37,697 nucleotides of DNA, taken from the NCBI RefSeq assembly GCF_000379945.1, contig NZ_KB904132.1, positions 1 to 37,697 of the forward strand, given 5' to 3'. The position numbers were made by a program, and so were the translations under genes. This document shows positions 6,397-16,151 of this stretch, one piece after another; position 1 is the stretch's first letter, and each line of letters starts with the position of its first letter. The notes beneath the pieces were generated by a model. It had not been told where the DNA came from. It did no database searches and saw nothing but the letters and a program-made list of their open reading frames with translations. The stretch comes from Porphyromonas macacae DSM 20710 = JCM 13914 (GTDB lineage Bacteria > Bacteroidota > Bacteroidia > Bacteroidales > Porphyromonadaceae).

Positions 6397-8766
6397 ATGC
6401 GTACCTATCTGAAATACCTGAGCCGCAACAAACTTTATACGTTTGTATCAGTATTCGGTTTAGCCTTTTCATTGATGTTCGTTATTCTTTTGGGATTTTA
6501 TGTATACGGTGAAAAATCCGTGGATAGTTTCCACTCCAAAGCTGATTGTATATATATGCTTCGTTCAGAACATCACGCCTCTTTGCCCAATCCTGCACCA
6601 CAATATATACAAGAGTTAATACCGGAAGTGGAAAACTATTGCAGGGTAGCAAACTTTAGCCATTATATCCGGACTATTCATGGCGAAAAGATTAAACTTT
6701 CATTGCTACTGGTCGATAAATCATTTTTTACAATGTTTGATTTCAAACTTAAAGAAGGTGATGCAAGGCAAGTACTTTCGGGGCACAACTCTATTGTATT
6801 GACCAGAGAGGCTGCTACAAAAATTTGGGACAATGAAAATCCAATAGGTAAGACGGTCTTTGATGACAAACTGACGGTTTCCGGTATCATGGATGTTATC
6901 CCATATTACAGCCAGTTCCCGCAAGTAGATGGAGTGGTAAGCTATGATTTCATAGAGGAAGTTTACGGTGAGAATATTCTAGATAAGTGGGGACACTATA
7001 AGTTTGCTGCATATTTTCTGATGAAGCCTTACACCGACATTTCCACTAAAGCTAAAATGTTGGAAAACTTATTCACCCAAAAAGATAGTCGGATGGTGTT
7101 ATGGTCGTCCGGTATAGCCAAAGAAGTACACTTTGTCCCCTTCAGAGCCTGTTACTATGATCCGTTGGTGATTTGTCAATCTTTTTTTATACGTAAAAAT
7201 AATAATACCAAGGTTAAAATACTCACCGGAATAGTTTTACTCATATTGATTATAGCCATTCTGAATTATATCAATATGACTATGGCTCAGGCAGGATTCA
7301 GAGGACGAGAAGCTGCCATACGTCGATTATTGGGTAGCAGTCGTATGGGACTGATACGCAAATTTTTATATGAATCGTTTTTGATGACAGTCATATCTTT
7401 TACTGTGGGCATTTTGTTGGCGTTTTTGGTTGAGGCTTCTTTTAACGAAATATTGGAAACCAAATTAGATCTTGTTCATCGTTTTACTCCCGAAGTAATA
7501 GTTGTGATCGCCTTTTTCATCATCATGTTATCCATTATATCCGGCATTCTTCCGGCTTTGGTTATTTCTCGTTTCAAACCTGTTGAAGTAATCAAGGGAA
7601 CCTTGCGATATCGTATCAAAAGTACCTATTCCAAATTTCTGATTGTTTTTCAATATTTTGTTTCGGTGGTGCTTCTTATCTGTAGTTTTTTCATTCTGAT
7701 GCAGTCGTATTATCTCATTCATACGGACTTGGGCTTTCGTACACGTGGTATAATGCTGATTTACAATAATATGGATTCCATTCCACAGGCTTCTCTACGT
7801 CAAGAATTGCAGAAGATACCCGGGGTCGATATGGTTTCATACAGTTGTGGTAACCCTATTGGTAGCACAAATAATGTAAGTTTTAATATCGGCGATGAAT
7901 CTTATATTACTTGGGAAATGATGGTGGATTCATTGTTTTTTGACTTCTTTGAAATAAAATATACCCCTGTTATTCACGAAACACCTGATGTACTTTTCAA
8001 TTCAGACCGTTTTAATCAAACTCATTTAATGCCGGCATGGATTTCTTCTTCCATGGTTAATGTAGTGAAACCGGATCCGAATACGGGTGAATTTACTCGT
8101 GGTACTTATGCCCATTCTGATGGTCTTACTCATCTTTTGGCTGGCATACTGCCGGAATTGAAATACAGGCCGCTAAATGAAGGTCTTTTACCATTGCTTA
8201 TTCATCCCATGAAGCAAGGACAGTATCCTTGGACAACAATGGTGCGCATACATGAGCAAGCCGATAGAAAAACTGTGGAGAAAGCTGTGGTGACTATCTA
8301 TAAACGTATGGGGCATGTGGATGAGGTAGATTACCGGTGGGCAGAAGACCTCATTCGAGAGCGATATCGCTCTCAAACCCACTTGTCACAATTGATTACA
8401 GCTTTTACCCTGCTTACTTTGGTAATTATGACGATGGGTGTCTTTGCCATGAGCCTATATATGATCAAGCAAAAAGAAAAAGAAATAGCTCTGCGTAAAG
8501 TGAATGGAGCCACTGAAACTATGATACTGAAAATGCTTAATCTGCAATCCATGAAATGGTTCGCTATAGCCTTGCTAATAGCTATTCCGGTAAGTTATTG
8601 GGTTATGAATCGATGGCTGCAAACATTCACTTATCATATTTCCCTTTCGTGGTGGGTATTTGTAGCGGCTGCCATTATTGTTATGTTGCTTTCCTTGGTG
8701 AGCACGTCCTCACAGAGTTGGAGAGCCTCACGTGTTGATCCTGTTAAATATCTTAAAAATGAATAA
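6397..8766 (+). CDS. FtsX/MacB-type ABC permease P1
   Basis: A 789-residue inner-membrane permease with a duplicated MacB_PCD-FtsX plan. Predicted order: TM1 (about 15-37), a large periplasmic domain, three helices of the first FtsX core (about 275-297, 325-347, 365-390), TM5 (414-436), a second periplasmic domain, and three final helices in the last 130 residues. The first core carries GREAAIRRLLGSSR (303-316) and the second KEKEIALRKVNGAT, the cytoplasmic segments that contact the ATPase in this superfamily. It ends PVKYLKNE. It has no ATPase domain, so it must rely on a separate one, plausibly the ATPase at 18580. P6 is its closest relative here. The first 17 codons are almost identical at DNA level to those of P2. 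Confidence 0.92.
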   Translation: MRTYLKYLSRNKLYTFVSVFGLAFSLMFVILLGFYVYGEKSVDSFHSKADCIYMLRSEHHASLPNPAPQYIQELIPEVENYCRVANFSHYIRTIHGEKIKLSLLLVDKSFFTMFDFKLKEGDARQVLSGHNSIVLTREAATKIWDNENPIGKTVFDDKLTVSGIMDVIPYYSQFPQVDGVVSYDFIEEVYGENILDKWGHYKFAAYFLMKPYTDISTKAKMLENLFTQKDSRMVLWSSGIAKEVHFVPFRACYYDPLVICQSFFIRKNNNTKVKILTGIVLLILIIAILNYINMTMAQAGFRGREAAIRRLLGSSRMGLIRKFLYESFLMTVISFTVGILLAFLVEASFNEILETKLDLVHRFTPEVIVVIAFFIIMLSIISGILPALVISRFKPVEVIKGTLRYRIKSTYSKFLIVFQYFVSVVLLICSFFILMQSYYLIHTDLGFRTRGIMLIYNNMDSIPQASLRQELQKIPGVDMVSYSCGNPIGSTNNVSFNIGDESYITWEMMVDSLFFDFFEIKYTPVIHETPDVLFNSDRFNQTHLMPAWISSSMVNVVKPDPNTGEFTRGTYAHSDGLTHLLAGILPELKYRPLNEGLLPLLIHPMKQGQYPWTTMVRIHEQADRKTVEKAVVTIYKRMGHVDEVDYRWAEDLIRERYRSQTHLSQLITAFTLLTLVIMTMGVFAMSLYMIKQKEKEIALRKVNGATETMILKMLNLQSMKWFAIALLIAIPVSYWVMNRWLQTFTYHISLSWWVFVAAAIIVMLLSLVSTSSQSWRASRVDPVKYLKNE

Positions 8767-8893
8767 CACATCTTCAATATAGCTTCGACAATTATCCTTG
8801 TAAAAACGTTCCTCTCTGAAAAACAGCTACACGAGACGCTGAGAATAAACAAGAAGAATATTCTAACAAATAGAAATATAAATACACTATACG

Positions 8894-11257
8894 ATGCGTA
8901 CCTATCTGAAATATCTGAGCCGCAACAAACTTTATACGTTTGTTACCATTATCGGTTTTGCTCTTTCTTTGATGTTTGTTTTTGTGTTGGGTTTTTATGT
9001 CCGGCATGAACGCAGTGCAGATCGGTTTCATTCGCACTACAAACAGATCTATCAACTTAATTTCGCTTCGAAGAAATTCGATTGGGCTAACAGTCCCATC
9101 ACTTCTTACCCCGCAGGTACTCTGATTAAAGAACGGATCCCTGTTGTAGAAGATGTTTGTCGTATCAGCGATTATAACGATAAAGAATACGTTTTTACAG
9201 GAAATGATCCCGGGCAAGGTCTTCTAACTTCTCATATTTCTGTACAAAGTAATTTTTTCTCTTTTTTCGATGGCTTCAAACTTAAAGAGGGAAACCCTAA
9301 AGATGTTCTGATAGAAAAGGGTAGTGCCGTCATTTCCACCACACTTGCTTCCAAACTGTTTGGTTCGGAAAGCCCGATTGGTAAGGAAATCTTTTTTTAT
9401 GATTTCATGAAAGAAAAGAATACTTATAGTATAACGGGGATCATGAAGCCGATGTCCGAAAACAGCCACATTACTCCTGTCGAACTTCTGCTTTATCAGG
9501 AGCCTGCAGAGGGAGACGTCAATCATGGAAACTATATTACCTATATAAAAGCCAAACCCGGAATAGATTTGGTGAAAAAAGAAGATCTTATTCACAAAGC
9601 CATTGATGGCAAAGATGTGGTATTCTTTTTTGATAAAGAAGCCATAGCCAAAGTATGGCCTCTGGAGAAATGCTATCTCTCACCTTTCAGCAAATCTGAT
9701 ATGAGTTTCCTGCATATGGTAAAAAAGGGAAATATCGATCGTATCAGGATGATTTCAGCCGTTACCCTGCTGATTCTGGTTATAGCCATTATCAGTTATA
9801 TCAATTTGACTTTGGCTCAGGCGGGCAGCCGTGGTCGGGAGGTTGCTCTGAAAAAACTTTTGGGCAGCAGCCGTTCGGCCATTGTTTTTCAATTATGGAA
9901 AGAGTCTCTTTTGGTTATTTTGTTGAGTACGCTGGTTGCTTTGATGACCATGTTTCTTATGGAGCCTGTTTTTGATCGTCTTTTCGATACTCATCTTTAC
10001 CTGTCGCAGAATATCACTTTGTCGTTAATTCTTATACTCATCGGCTTGATGTTGGTGTTGAGTATTATCTGCGCTGTGTTGCCCGCCTTGTTTATATCCC
10101 GTTTCCGTCCTGTAGATATAGTCAGCGGCAAGTTCAGACGGTTGGTTAAAAGCCGTTTCTCACAGGTTATGGTGGTATCTCAATATGTCATAACTATGGT
10201 GCTGATTGGTTGTACGCTGATTATGGGTTGGCAAATCCGGTTTATGACCAACTCCGATCTGGGTTATAACTATAAAAACATGCTTACCGTATCGGTTTTC
10301 GGAATGGAAACAAAAACCATTAATACCATTAAGGAAGAATTCGGGAAAATTCCCGGAATCACAGGAGTCGGGTTAACCCGCGGCACACCCGTTAACGGGG
10401 GAAATAATAACTCTTCGAATTATAAAGGAAAACCGACTCCTATGCAAATATTTCAGATGGACAGTGTTGCTTTGCGTCTGATGAATCTGAAAATGAAACC
10501 CAATGGTTTGCAGGCCGGAGATCCTGATAGGGCTTTTTATCTAAGCCGTGCCGCTTACAATGATTTTGACGTGGCCAATTTACCGGATAATGTTATTCAT
10601 TGGGGGCAAGCGGGAGACTTTTACTATTGCGGTGATGCTCCGGATTTGCGTTTTGGCGGTTTTAAGGGAGTTCAAAGCAGTTATTTGTTTTCTTCTTTCC
10701 CCTCCTCTCCGAGATATTTGTGGTCAATTCTTGTCGGATACGATTCTCATACGGATTATGTGGTGTTAACGGAAAAACTTCGTTCTACTTACAGCCGGAT
10801 AACGGGTATACCTTATACCGAAATAAAAAGAACGGAAGATACCATTGCCGAGCACAGCCGTGAAGAACGTTCTATCGGCGGTTTTCTGCTCCTTTTCAGT
10901 ATACTGGCTTTGATAAGCACGGTGATGAGTGTGTTTGCCATGTCTGCTCTGCGTATCCGTCACAAGCAGAAAGAGATTGCTATTCGCAAGGTGATCGGGG
11001 CGCGTGAAGTACAGATTCTGAAAATTATCAGCCGTCAGAGCCTGTGGAATCTTTTTTCTGCTTTCGTTGTATCTGCTCCGATAACATACTTTATCATGCA
11101 GCGTTGGTTGCAGGGTTATACATATCATACGGCAATGCCCTGGTGGGCTTTCCCGGCAGCGCTTCTCATCGTCTCTTCGGTCGCTTTCGTTTCCATGCTC
11201 AGCATGTCGCTGAAAGCAGCCGTAAGCAACCCCGTGGATTACCTCAAAAACGAATAA
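8894..11257 (+). CDS. FtsX/MacB-type ABC permease P2
   Basis: A 787-residue permease with the same eight-helix, two-periplasmic-domain plan as P1. ATPase-contact segments read GREVALKKLLGSSR in the first core and KQKEIAIRKVIGAR in the second, and the tail is PVDYLKNE. P3 is clearly its closest relative in the window: the two share the GREVALKKLLGS and VSGKFRR segments and a 40-nt identical DNA stretch (10905-10944 in P2). A 127-nt non-coding gap separates it from P1, and that gap resembles the one before P3. Together these suggest tandem duplication of a gene with its leader. Function is inferred from fold and neighbours: moving a periplasmic or outer-leaflet substrate toward the adaptor and channel by a MacB-like mechanism. 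Confidence 0.92.
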   Translation: MRTYLKYLSRNKLYTFVTIIGFALSLMFVFVLGFYVRHERSADRFHSHYKQIYQLNFASKKFDWANSPITSYPAGTLIKERIPVVEDVCRISDYNDKEYVFTGNDPGQGLLTSHISVQSNFFSFFDGFKLKEGNPKDVLIEKGSAVISTTLASKLFGSESPIGKEIFFYDFMKEKNTYSITGIMKPMSENSHITPVELLLYQEPAEGDVNHGNYITYIKAKPGIDLVKKEDLIHKAIDGKDVVFFFDKEAIAKVWPLEKCYLSPFSKSDMSFLHMVKKGNIDRIRMISAVTLLILVIAIISYINLTLAQAGSRGREVALKKLLGSSRSAIVFQLWKESLLVILLSTLVALMTMFLMEPVFDRLFDTHLYLSQNITLSLILILIGLMLVLSIICAVLPALFISRFRPVDIVSGKFRRLVKSRFSQVMVVSQYVITMVLIGCTLIMGWQIRFMTNSDLGYNYKNMLTVSVFGMETKTINTIKEEFGKIPGITGVGLTRGTPVNGGNNNSSNYKGKPTPMQIFQMDSVALRLMNLKMKPNGLQAGDPDRAFYLSRAAYNDFDVANLPDNVIHWGQAGDFYYCGDAPDLRFGGFKGVQSSYLFSSFPSSPRYLWSILVGYDSHTDYVVLTEKLRSTYSRITGIPYTEIKRTEDTIAEHSREERSIGGFLLLFSILALISTVMSVFAMSALRIRHKQKEIAIRKVIGAREVQILKIISRQSLWNLFSAFVVSAPITYFIMQRWLQGYTYHTAMPWWAFPAALLIVSSVAFVSMLSMSLKAAVSNPVDYLKNE

Positions 11258-11409
11258 CTGATTTCGATATGGTAAATATATCTACTTCAGCGAGATTATC
11301 CATGTAGGAAAGTTTCTTTCTCTTAAATAAAAAACCGGTTAATACAAAGATAGGAGTGGAGAAACAAGAAGAATAATTAAAAATAGAAACATAAATATTA
11401 TTAAATACA

Positions 11410-13752
11410 ATGCGTACTTATCTAAAATATCTCGGTCGTAATAAGCTTTATACTTTTGTTACCGTGGTTGGTTTTGCGATGTCGCTGACGTTTGTAATAA
11501 TGCTAGGTTTTTATATCAATCGTGAGAACAACGCTGACACTTTTCAGCCCGATATAGCCTGTATCTATCAGCTCAACTATAAATCTGGAATGAAGGGTGT
11601 GTCTGGTCCTGTTTCCGCCTATCCTTCTGCCAATATGCTTCGGGAGCAGATGCCCGATGTGGAGGATGTTTGTCATATTGGAAGTTGTAACGATAGCGAA
11701 TATATCTTTCGTTCTGATCGTGAAAGCGAGGGTGTTATATCTGGGCGATTGGGGGTAGATAGCAATTTCTTCACCTTTTTCACCGGCTACAAGCTCAAAG
11801 AGGGTAATCCTGCTACAGTACTTCTCGACAAGAACAGTACAGTTATTTCCGAGTGGCTTGCTAATTCCCTTTTTGGCAATGAATCTCCTATAGGTAAAGA
11901 GATTTGCTATGTGGATTGGGATAAAAACAAACATACCTATAAGGTTTCCGGTATCATGAAAAACATGTCGGATAATAGTCATCTCAAACCCATGAGTATG
12001 CTTTTTGTCTTGGAGCCCAACGAAAATTGGAATTCAGCAAGATATTGGTCTTATCTGAAAGCTCGTGAGGGTGTGGATTTATCCAAACAATCGGCTATAG
12101 CTCAGAAGTTATTGAGAGGAAAGGATACAAAGTATAGATTTGACAAAGAAACGGAAGCCATCCTGTACCCTATGAGTCGTTGCTATATGGAGCCCGTGGC
12201 AGAATTGTCCATGCATCCTGCTGCACAGTATGGCAGCCCTGCGCGCATTCGCTTGCTCACCGGAGCTTCGCTCCTTATTCTGATTATCGCCATTATCAGT
12301 TATATCAACCTGACGTTGGCACAGGCCGGTAGCCGAGGCAGGGAAGTGGCTCTGAAGAAACTCCTTGGCAGTACGCGATGTGCCATTGTATATCAGCTTT
12401 GGGAAGAGTCTTTAGTACTTATCGGAGTCAGCACCGTCATGTCTCTTTTCGGGTTATTTCTAATGGAACCTGTTTTCAATAAATTATTGGATACACAGTT
12501 ACATCTGCAAGACAATTTCACTTTTGAATTAGGCTTGGTAATACTGGGCGGTATGTTGCTGCTTAGTGTTATATGTGCTTTGCTGCCTGCATTCTTTATT
12601 TCTCGTTTCAAACCGGTCGAGGTGGTGAGTGGAAAGTTTCGCCGTATTGTGAAAAATCGTTTTTCACGCATCATGCTCATTACCCAGTATGCCATTACCA
12701 TGGTCATGATAGCTTGCACACTGATTATCGGAGCACAGGTTTATTTTATGACACATGGAGACTTGGGTTATGACTACCAGAATAAACTTCTTGTATCCGT
12801 ATTTGGTCTGGAGGATACACAAGTGAAAACTCTGCACAATGAATTTGGAAAAATGTCGGGTGTCCGTTCGGTAGGCCGGTTAACCAATTCGTTTTTCTCT
12901 GTGAGTATAAACAGCTATGACTATAAGGGCACACAATATTACTTCTGCCGATTCGGTATGGATAGCGTGGCTTTGAACGCTTTTGGCATAAAGTTGCCGC
13001 CTGTCAATTTGCAAAACTCGTCTCTGCCCACACTTTATATGAGTAAAGGCGCTATACGCGAGTTGGGTATAGAAAAGATGCTGCCGGGAGAAAATATACA
13101 TTTGAGTGAGACCGATTTCAATTTCGGAGGATTTGTAAAGGACTTTCGTTTTGGCAGTTTCAAAGAAAAACAGTTTAATTTTCTCATTGAGATACGCCCC
13201 GAAATGCCATGGCTTAGCGGTTTAATGATAGATGTTGTGTCACAAACTTCGAGGACCAAATTGCAAAATAAGGCTCGTGAGATTTATGCCAAGGTCACCG
13301 GATTCCCTTATACAGAGATGAAATGGAGTGAAGATTTAGTAGCTGAATTAAGCCGGGAGGAACAAAGTCTCAACGGTTTCTTGCAGCTGTTTAGTCTGTT
13401 GGCTTTGATAAGCACGGTGATGAGTGTGTTTGCCATGTCAGCCTTGCGTATCCGTCAGAAACAGAAAGAGGTGGCTATTCGCAAGGTGTTCGGAGCCCGC
13501 ACCTCACAGATTATGCAGATGGTCAGCCGTCAGAGTCTGTGGAATCTTTTGATCTCCTTTGTCATAGCTACACCCATCGCTTACTACCTGATGCAGCGTT
13601 GGATGCAGGATTATATTTATCACATAACCGGTTATTGGTGGGCATTTTTTGTAGCATGGTTTGCTGTAGCTGTGGTGGCATTTGCCTCTATGTTCAGCAT
13701 GACACTCAATGCTGCTAACACCAACCCTGTGGATTACCTCAAAAACGAATGA
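11410..13752 (+). CDS. FtsX/MacB-type ABC permease P3
   Basis: A 780-residue permease, the duplicate partner of P2. It opens MRTYLKYLGRNKLYTFVTVVGF, and its cores carry GREVALKKLLGSTR and KQKEVAIRKVFGAR. It ends NPVDYLKNE. The periplasmic domains have diverged more from P2 than the membrane cores, as expected if paralogues share an ATPase but differ in substrate or partner contacts. The 152-nt gap upstream aligns by eye with the P1-P2 gap. The gene is intact, with no stop or frameshift. Whether it pairs with P2 as a heterodimer (like LolC/LolE) or forms a homodimer (like MacB) cannot be told from sequence. Confidence 0.92.
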   Translation: MRTYLKYLGRNKLYTFVTVVGFAMSLTFVIMLGFYINRENNADTFQPDIACIYQLNYKSGMKGVSGPVSAYPSANMLREQMPDVEDVCHIGSCNDSEYIFRSDRESEGVISGRLGVDSNFFTFFTGYKLKEGNPATVLLDKNSTVISEWLANSLFGNESPIGKEICYVDWDKNKHTYKVSGIMKNMSDNSHLKPMSMLFVLEPNENWNSARYWSYLKAREGVDLSKQSAIAQKLLRGKDTKYRFDKETEAILYPMSRCYMEPVAELSMHPAAQYGSPARIRLLTGASLLILIIAIISYINLTLAQAGSRGREVALKKLLGSTRCAIVYQLWEESLVLIGVSTVMSLFGLFLMEPVFNKLLDTQLHLQDNFTFELGLVILGGMLLLSVICALLPAFFISRFKPVEVVSGKFRRIVKNRFSRIMLITQYAITMVMIACTLIIGAQVYFMTHGDLGYDYQNKLLVSVFGLEDTQVKTLHNEFGKMSGVRSVGRLTNSFFSVSINSYDYKGTQYYFCRFGMDSVALNAFGIKLPPVNLQNSSLPTLYMSKGAIRELGIEKMLPGENIHLSETDFNFGGFVKDFRFGSFKEKQFNFLIEIRPEMPWLSGLMIDVVSQTSRTKLQNKAREIYAKVTGFPYTEMKWSEDLVAELSREEQSLNGFLQLFSLLALISTVMSVFAMSALRIRQKQKEVAIRKVFGARTSQIMQMVSRQSLWNLLISFVIATPIAYYLMQRWMQDYIYHITGYWWAFFVAWFAVAVVAFASMFSMTLNAANTNPVDYLKNE

Positions 13753-13781
13753 AATAAAAACGATAATAAAACTCTTAATCC

Positions 13782-16151
13782 ATGAATGCTTTTACTTTAG
13801 CCGGTCGCAGACTTTTCAAACCGGGAGAACATACCATCAGCAAACTGTTGACCCTTTCATTAGGCTTTGCTGTCAGTTTGCTGTTGCTTTCGATTGTTAT
13901 CTTCCAGTATTCTTTCGAGCGTGATTACCCTGAATACGAACGTATCTGCAAGATACAAACCAATTATAAGATGCAGGTATCGAAAGGACAGGCGGAATCG
14001 AATGTGTTCAGACAGGTAAGCGGGGCTGTGGCACCTGCGATGCAGGAAGAAATACCCGACGTAGAAATGGCTACGCGCTATACAACAACCGGTGATCTCT
14101 CTTATGTTACGGAAAATAATGCTTCCTATAAAGGGTACACATTTTATGCCGACGATAAGTTTTTCGAGGTATTTGATGTTCCCTTGATTGCAGGAGACAG
14201 AGCTTCCATACTCAAAGATCGGACAAAGTGTCTGGTATCCGAAAGTTTCGCACAAAAAATGGGTGGAGATGTTCTCGGTAAACGGATATCTCCCCGTATG
14301 ACTCCCGGAGTATTTATTACCATAGAGGGTGTTTATAAAGACTTTCCGAAGAATAGCGAAATAAAGGGCGATGTTATTCTGTGTATTCTGAATTTAGGAG
14401 AAAAAAGCTTGAATAACTGGATGGGAAATGACCGTTATCGGGGCTATGTAAGACTGCGTAAAGGCGTAAAACCCGAAAGCCTGAAAGAGGCTATTTGGGA
14501 AATGCAGAAAAGGCATCAGGATATGGAAGCAATGAAAAAGTCCGATTTAGAATTGCATTACGAACTGATACCGATCAGTCGATTACGATTTCAGGATCCT
14601 ACACTGGTAAATATGGTGCGTATCCAGCAGATTGTGGGTATAGCCGTATTGCTGATTTCTTTGTTGAACTATGTGCTTATGACCATAGCTTCCATGGTTA
14701 ACCGCCGTAAAGGAGCGGCTATTCGTAAATGTTACGGTGCTACATCCCTGCAGATAGAACGCATGATGATCTGGGAAACTTTTATTTATTTGTTTATCGC
14801 TCTATTTTTAGCCGTAATTTTATTGGCGGCATTCAATAAACCACTGGAAAGTCTGACTTCCGTTCCTTTGCTATACCTTATTTCCTGGCGATTGGCTTTT
14901 GTGCTGATAGCCGTATTGACCGTTTCCACTTTTGTTATGGGCTGGTTGCCCGGCTGGGTACTTTCCAAGACGCCTGTAATGAATATTTTCCGTAAGTCGG
15001 CAGAGCATAACCGTACGTGGAAGTTGGGCTTGCTTTTTGTGGAAATTCTGGCCTCCGCTTTTCTAATCGGTATGCTCACCGTAACGGGAATGCAATACCG
15101 GCACATGGTTATACAGGATGCCGGCTATCAAGTCAAAGGGCTTTATTTTACCGAGTTGCGTAATATAGATAAAGAGAAGCTGCCTACAATCATAGATCAG
15201 TTAAAGAAAATACCCGGATTTGAAGGGTACTCGTTGACGACCTCCATGCCGGCCAGCCCCGGCCAGAGCGGAGATAATCTGTCCGATCCTGTTTCAGAAC
15301 GGGAGTTGATCAATGTGGCCGATCTTTTCGATGTAGATGAATATCATTTCGATTTATACAAATTCAAACTTCTGGAGGGTCGTAAATTCGATGCTGCCAC
15401 GGTCAAAGGAAAAGAAATTATGGTTAGCCGTAAATCGGCTGAAACTGTTGCCGAGCAAATGGGGTGGCAGGATGGTGTTGTGGGTAAAGAGATTTTTCTT
15501 TCGTCGTATGGCAAGGTAACCATTCGGGGTGTTTATGAGGATATTCTCGTGCGTCGCGCCCATCTTAGTCCTTATCCCGAAAAGATGGCATCAGTCATGG
15601 TTTACGGAGATGAGTGGATCTTATATCTGACTGCTCGATTCGACCGCATGGATGGCGAATTGATGGCCGAAATCAACGATATATTGCAACAGGCGGATCC
15701 ATATAAGGAAACGACCTTTGAGGATATGGAAGCCGAATTGCTGAAACGTTTCGATGCAGCCAAAACCTTCCGGAATACCATCCTTTTCGGTAGTGCCATT
15801 GCCATACTCATTGCTTTAGTCGGACTTATCGGATACGTCAATACCGAGGTAAACAGACGCCGTAAAGAATTGGCCATACGCAAAATTAACGGTGCCGGAG
15901 CCATCGACATTTACCGTCTGTTTGTTCTTGATATTTTCAAGATCAGTATTCCGGCTGTTTTGGTCGGCTTGATTGCAACTTTTTATTTCGGAGCCAACTG
16001 GCTGGAAAAGTTCAATTATAGAATTTCACTTACAATATGGCCATTCCTTGCCGTAGGTCTCTTGGTCATGCTTATTATTATCGCAGCGGTAGTCTTCAAT
16101 GTTCGCCGTTTGATTCGTCAGAATCCCGTAGAATCTATTAAGTATGAATAA
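13782..16151 (+). CDS. FtsX/MacB-type ABC permease P4
   Basis: A 789-residue permease of a second subtype. The N-terminus (MNAFTLAGRRLFKPGEHT) lacks the MRTYLKYL start shared by P1-P3 and P6, and the tail is NPVESIKYE. ATPase-contact segments are RRKGAAIRKCYGATS (first core) and RRKELAIRKINGAG (second core). The topology still reads TM1, periplasmic domain, three helices, TM5, second periplasmic domain, three helices. P5 is its nearest relative here. It starts 29 nt after P3, and its last codons overlap the start region of P5, so P4 and P5 are tightly coupled and are good candidates for a heterodimer made in equal amounts. Confidence 0.92.
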   Translation: MNAFTLAGRRLFKPGEHTISKLLTLSLGFAVSLLLLSIVIFQYSFERDYPEYERICKIQTNYKMQVSKGQAESNVFRQVSGAVAPAMQEEIPDVEMATRYTTTGDLSYVTENNASYKGYTFYADDKFFEVFDVPLIAGDRASILKDRTKCLVSESFAQKMGGDVLGKRISPRMTPGVFITIEGVYKDFPKNSEIKGDVILCILNLGEKSLNNWMGNDRYRGYVRLRKGVKPESLKEAIWEMQKRHQDMEAMKKSDLELHYELIPISRLRFQDPTLVNMVRIQQIVGIAVLLISLLNYVLMTIASMVNRRKGAAIRKCYGATSLQIERMMIWETFIYLFIALFLAVILLAAFNKPLESLTSVPLLYLISWRLAFVLIAVLTVSTFVMGWLPGWVLSKTPVMNIFRKSAEHNRTWKLGLLFVEILASAFLIGMLTVTGMQYRHMVIQDAGYQVKGLYFTELRNIDKEKLPTIIDQLKKIPGFEGYSLTTSMPASPGQSGDNLSDPVSERELINVADLFDVDEYHFDLYKFKLLEGRKFDAATVKGKEIMVSRKSAETVAEQMGWQDGVVGKEIFLSSYGKVTIRGVYEDILVRRAHLSPYPEKMASVMVYGDEWILYLTARFDRMDGELMAEINDILQQADPYKETTFEDMEAELLKRFDAAKTFRNTILFGSAIAILIALVGLIGYVNTEVNRRRKELAIRKINGAGAIDIYRLFVLDIFKISIPAVLVGLIATFYFGANWLEKFNYRISLTIWPFLAVGLLVMLIIIAAVVFNVRRLIRQNPVESIKYE

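Noticed and set aside
8792-9217. 141-codon minus-strand frame over the start of P2
   Set aside because: Shadow of the P2 coding sequence; similar antisense frames occur over P1, P3 and P4, as expected from codon bias.
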